Shown one piece after another: positions 59,293 to 64,000 of a stretch of DNA of 64,000 nucleotides. The stretch is from Armillaria gallica (Eukaryota; Basidiomycota; Agaricomycetes; Agaricales; Physalacriaceae). The notes beneath the pieces are model-generated. The model worked only from the letters and a program-made list of their open reading frames with translations. It did no database searches and had not been told where the DNA came from. A program made the position numbers and the translations under genes. Position 1 is the first letter of the stretch. Each line of letters starts with the position of its first letter. The stretch covers positions 5,332,001 to 5,396,000 of the forward strand of contig JBANDB010000005.1 of NCBI GenBank assembly GCA_037576215.1. Direction: 5' to 3'.

Positions 59293-60362
59293 GACGGCGA
59301 CCGGGACGGGTGGAAGACTCTTGGTTCCCAAGAGGATGAATAGGCCCTCGTTCTTGGTGTTTACTACCTTACGAAGGGAGGCGCTGCTCCAATATCAGCC
59401 TGGGAGATATGACACTGACTAGGTGAACAAGAAATACCTGTTAGTGGGAGTAGCGCCTTTTGAAACACTCGCACCGGCATTAGCGGACATATTAGGCATT
59501 AGGCCAATCTGGAGGGACATCAGCCTGCTTCATTATCATCCGGGTTCATATGCGAGCGTACCTCCTAGGTGACTCAGAAGAAAATGCAATTCCAACTCTG
59601 CTAATGTGGGGACCGTGGCAGGAGTTCGAGTACCAGGAGTGATGTGACGTTTCAAACCCTGCCAAAGTGGGACCTTGGCAAGAGTTTGGCAAGCCAAATG
59701 ATGATGCCAAAGTGGAACCCTGGCTTGTTCAAATGGTGTGGTCCCGCGGCATCGACTGTACGAATATAACGGTGGAGGGACTTAGTGCAGAATTGCCTCT
59801 TCGAGTCAGATTGAAACTCCAATGGCTTCAGATACAAACAGGTGCAATGACCACAATTTGCTTCCGGCGCCACTTGTTCTCACGCACTCGCACCCACCTG
59901 CTATCCTATGGCAGCGGTGTATTTGCTCGCATGACTGGATCCAACCTGCTCATTTCATGGTGGGGAGGTCTAGCATGACATTGTGTGCTGGGTTTGTCCC
60001 GTTGTTCCATGACGGTGATCCCACCACAGAGCGGAGTGCTTGAAGTGGGCGCTGGGATTCTGCTGTTATTTTATGGCGGCCGTCCTACCACAGAGCCGAG
60101 CACCTCGTTATCGCGCTTCCCTCCATCCGATTTCTCATCACACAAAGTTTTTCGACAAGGAGGCGAGCCCGTTGCCGCTCTCGAAACCTGCTCTTAGAAC
60201 GGGAAGATACCTTTGCCATCAAGGAACACTGGTCCACCAGACATAAAGCGGGGTCTGCGACATGCCAGTATGGTAAGCATCTGTATAACTATGGCTACTG
60301 AAACATGGAACATTGACTCAGGCTAATACAGTGCCCGGCTCCTTCTCTGCGCGTTCGACCTT
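59293..60362. repeat. intergenic with short degenerate repeats
   Basis: gccaaagtgggaccttggcaag (59658) recurs in altered form at 59601 (gctaatgtggggaccgtggcag) and 59705 (gccaaagtggaaccctggc). A second motif, ccaccacagagcgg, near 60012, recurs as ctaccacagagccg near 60090. Small plus-strand frames covering these are not convincing genes. Confidence 0.4.
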
Positions 60363-63300
60363 TCATTCACGGTTGAAGACAGTATGATCGCCTATGAAGA
60401 GCCCGTCAAAGTAGGCCTCTATAGTGATCTCGTTCCAATGTCCCTTAGCTAACATGAGGGCCAGGGGACAGTCGAAGCCGATGTCTATAGCCAGGAAGCA
60501 CGCGTGGACATACTGGTGGAAGGTCTTGTTAGGTTCAGGTTCGACAAATCTAATCTGAGGGTCGGTATGTTCAGGGAAGGAGAACCATCTTTTGGAGACG
60601 AACCACACACCTGTATTTTGTCTCGGGAGCTTGGTGGGAGATATGGGGAGGCGGTGACAGTTAGGAGCATCTGAGTCCCCTGCCGAATGAGGTCTTTGCT
60701 CAGGTAGTCCTCCAGGGCCACCTGGAATCGATGTCGGACGAGTTCTGCAAAAGTACCTTCAACGCCCCGCACTACCCTTTTGCCTAGTTCAGTGTGTTGG
60801 ATGCCGGTAATGTCATACTGTATTACATCCTTCAGCTGGTCCAGAGTTTCGAGCTTGTTGTTGAAGAACCAGTATGCAAACTCCTGATCTGAGCGTAGGG
60901 TGAGCGAACATACCGTTGAAATGAGGGAAGGCTTGACAGCGAGGGTTAGCTCAATTGATGATGAGGGGAGACTGACAGAGACACGCACCAAGGAGGGGGC
61001 ACCCAAGGGTTGGTTGAAACTAGAGCCAAAATTTTGGTGAAAGCCGGCATGATACTTTTGGAATGCAGGCAGAGCATCAAAGTTTTCATGTCCGACGAGG
61101 TGTCTGGCTCGGATGGATCTGTCAACGTGCTCGTGGAGCTCTGACAAACGCCACAGACTGAGGCCAAGATTATGAGCCTAGAAAAAAGTGACGTTGAGAA
61201 GGGTGTGAGTGAGGATAGGAGGTCAGGTTAAGTCTTACTGTGGTGATGCCATCACAATGGTGGTGGAGAAAGACCAGAACAGGCTCAAGATAGCGCAGTT
61301 CACGTTTCTCATGCGTCGAGAGAGGCTGACTTTTTCCTAAGTCAAGCCAGGCACGAAGGAATAGGCTGATGTCGGGGCAGACACTATTGATTGAAGAGGC
61401 CGTCCACTCGTCCAGTTGGTGTCGGCATTGGTTCAGTTTGTTCGGGAGCAGGGCATGCCAGACAAAGGGGGATAGAGGTAATGGTGCTTGACCGGTTGCA
61501 ACACACCACAGTGCGAGAAAGAAACCATGAGCCCACCAGAATGCAGCTTGGGCGGCTGTCAAATCATGTACGGGCATCCGTGGAGCTTGTAGTGGAGAGC
61601 CACCCTGTAGCCCGCTGTAGCAGCCGTCCGGATCTGTTTCATCTAGGAGGCACTGGAGGAGGGTGCTCAATGTTGCCGTGGTGATACTGTCACCAATGCC
61701 GGGACCGTTGACAGAGACGGTCATATGGATGAATGCAGCAGGGTTGCCCCAGTTGTCGCTGATGGTTGCACCTGCAGGCAAGTCAGGTAAAGCGTGTGTT
61801 TGAGGATCGACCTTCTCTCCATCTGGTAGGAGATGCACCAGGCTCCCGATGTGCAATAGCACAGTCCAGAGGACTTCAGCTGCCTGTTTGGGGTCAGCCG
61901 CTCTGATTCTGAGGTGGGTACCAGGAGAGAAAGTATCCTGCTTGAGCCTTTGGAGCTCTCCCCCAGGGAAATCCCATCTAGGGTTTTCATAGGGGGGCGG
62001 GGTATGGGGGCAGTGGGTTGGGACAAAGGGGGGTGTGCTCTGCAAGAAGCCGTGATGACTATAATGGTTATACGATTGCAAAGCTAGAGAACATACCTCT
62101 TCGGGCGGATCGGCTGGGGTGGACGTTGGTGCGGAGACAGACGACGAAACCTGGGGCGATGAAACCTGGGTCTTAGTAGTATCAGGTAAGACAGTTGTTC
62201 TCGGCAGCAAACTTGTATAAGCTCACGTTCGGATGGCAAGGGTCTTTGGGACATTGTGAGTGACGTGCGGCGGTGCTCATGGAGGGCTGAAGGTCCAGGC
62301 TTTCCCCTCGACACAGACAAAGACAACGTTGGTCAGGACTGGCGTCCAAGTCACCTACAGTTCGGGAGATGAAGGCAAGATTGAAGAGCGCTCGGGCAGC
62401 GAAGCAGGGATGTGGCATTGCTGCCTTTTCAGGATGGATGGGTGTGGGCTTAAAATCGTCCTGAAAGCAGTCAGTTATCTGATGGACGATATTGCCGAAG
62501 GTCGGCGCTATATGAGAGTGGTGAGCTAACGCAAAGGAAGCGTCTCGATGAAAGTGGCGAACTGACCTATGATAAAGCAGGACTTGAAGCGGGTTTCAGC
62601 ATCGGTGCCTGCTGGCCTGGCCGCCTTGGCAAGAGAGCAGTGCATGCGGAGGTTACCATGATTCCAATACATGGACTGTCTGGCGCTCTTGGCACACATC
62701 AATTTGGTGGTACCTCCAGCCGAGCGAAGTTGAAGAAGACACCAACCACAATCGTGAGGCTGCACGTCCTCGCTGAGATGGAGCCCGGGGATTTTGGGCG
62801 TGTCTTGGCATTTTTGGTGGTCAAGAACAGCCTTATGGATATCACGAAAAGAGTCGGTATCCTTGGAGGTACGTACGGTGAAGGAGAGTTGGAGGGCAGT
62901 GAGACGGTCGATGAGCAGCTGGACATGGGAATGTTCAAGTTTCCAGTCAGCTGTAGATGGGTCGTCGGGGTGAAGGTGGGGAGGATTGTCATGTAAGCAC
63001 TGGGTGTTGGGGCAATGAAGGGGCATGATGAGAAAGCAGAACTCAGCGTAGCTCGGCTGATTACTGTTGCGCCCAATGGTGAGGTTGTCAACGAAGGTGC
63101 GGGATTGGTAAGACTGCTGATGGCGAGCATTGGTTCCGTTCCTGCCGCAGACGTTTACAAGGGGTCCTGATGGTCCGGTGTAGGCTGGAAAGGATGGTGG
63201 TGGTTGGAGACCGGCAGTGAGGAGTGGATCTGGGGGGATCTGTTGACCTGACATGCTCGATGATGGGGCAGATGATGACGATGCAATCATCTGAGCTACC

Positions 63301-63863
63301 ATACTGGCGGGATTGGTCTGCAAAGGTGTATGGGGTGCCAATGAGCCGGATACCGACGGTACAAGCGGGTATGGGAGCAGAGCAGGGGCTGAGATGGATT
63401 GGAGTCCTGTTCCACCAGGAGGGGGATGAAAAAAGGAAGTGGATGCTGTTGGCGCAGGGGTAGCTATTGGGGCACTGACGGGGACGGGAGGAGGGGGGGA
63501 GAAGAGAACGTAGGAATGATGCCGGCCAAGATGTCGGCTGGGGAGGAAATGACTGGCTTGTCAATGCTGTGGAAGTCACAAGGGCCTCCGCACTGACAGT
63601 ACAGTGGGTTATTTTCTTGCTGCACATGGAACATTGAGAAGCTGAAACGGGTTGAAGGGAAAGATGACATACCACAGCAAGTCCTCGGCAATTAGCAGGA
63701 CTGTAGGTCCTCGGATACTCGCCGACGTGCATGAAGGGATAGTGCGTGGTGTAGTAGCACCTGCACGCACGACATATACGCTGTAAAGAGGTGAGAGGAT
63801 GTAACGGTTAAAGAGGAACATTACTCGCCATTGCATTCTCCGCATGAACTTCGCCGACGACAA
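60363..63863 (-). CDS. large Cys/His-rich multi-exon protein, uncharacterised; possible HECT-like C-terminus
   Basis: Minus-strand exons from about 63863 to 60363. The N-terminal part is Cys/His-rich (LIMPLHCPNTQCLHDNPPHL, VQPHDCGWCLLQLRSAGGTT, DQRCLCLCRGESLDLQPSMS, CPKDPCHPNVSLYKFAAENN). The middle exon 62210-61170 contains CPHTPPPYENPRWDFP, PKQAAEVLWTVLLHIGSLVH, AAQAAFWWAHGFFLALWCVA. The C-terminal exons 61100-60363 contain RARHLVGHENFDALPAFQKY, LTLRSDQEFAYWFFNNKLET, QYDITGIQHTELGKRVVRGV, and the end YVHACFLAIDIGFDCPLALM, YFDGLFIGDHTVFNRE. I recall a recurrent mushroom family with this layout; the HACF motif recalls the catalytic Cys context of HECT ligases (HTCF), but this is only suggestive. 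Exon 1 near 63732-63480 is Pro/Ser-rich. Precise start unknown. Confidence 0.45.
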
Positions 63864-64000
63864 AGGTGGGGCAGCGTCCCGGGCAATTCGAACAGGCTCT
63901 GCGCATAGGGTGATTGGGTTCCATGGAGGTAAATCGAAGAAACGAAGTTGGAAAAGTAAAAATGATTGAAGGGAGTGTGATTGGTTTGATGTTTGGAGGT

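Overview
The window looks like chromosomal DNA of a filamentous basidiomycete, most likely an Agaricomycete. Genes are cut by many short introns of about 45-65 bases with GT-AG ends, and the recognisable proteins are eukaryotic and fungal: an aryl-alcohol-dehydrogenase-type aldo-keto reductase, a cytochrome b2-type lactate dehydrogenase, a PRP46/PLRG1 fragment, an NB-ARC/TPR NOD-like receptor, and an AAA ATPase family from memory typical of mushrooms. No rRNA, tRNA, CRISPR, bacterial operon or viral gene was recognised. All exon joins were made by eye.

Layout. 0.5-1.9 kb: aldo-keto reductase with a frame break. 2.7-9.8 kb: a small family of paralogous minus-strand genes of unknown function (here 'family A'; one intact, one truncated, one frameshifted, several scraps) surrounding the first copy (3.93-8.06 kb) of a 4.1-kb segmental duplication that carries an intact-looking cytochrome b2 gene. 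10.2-18.7 kb: gene fragments and three old, diverged tandem units. 18.9-22.1 kb: a NOD-like receptor with a helical N-terminus, NB-ARC core and nearly identical 40-residue TPR repeats. 22.1-26.3 kb: poorly coding sequence ending in a G-rich minisatellite. 26.5-30.6 kb: the second copy of the duplication, whose cytochrome b2 gene is dead. 31-41 kb: an unknown membrane-like gene, an integrase-core pseudogene, a complete 730-bp hAT-like non-autonomous transposon with target-site duplication, a short broken gene behind a tandem duplication, and an AAA ATPase with an altered Walker B motif. 41-64 kb: an accessory block of large uncharacterised genes interspersed with three coiled-coil/RING genes, an F-box/LRR gene and a Cys/His-rich gene.

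Two themes link the regions. First, duplication and decay: genes are copied, then broken. Eight otherwise open reading frames are interrupted by TGA rather than TAA or TAG, which is the only nonsense codon that CpG deamination of the coding strand can create (CGA to TGA); the two copies of the 4.1-kb block also differ largely by CpG-type transitions. This suggests a methylation-linked or RIP-like genome defence. Second, the right half is rich in ubiquitin-ligase-type folds (RING x3, F-box, possibly a HECT-like Cys motif), and the left half holds an NLR of the kind used in fungal self/non-self recognition. Whether these form one system is speculation. Much of the window is accessory, repeat-driven sequence.
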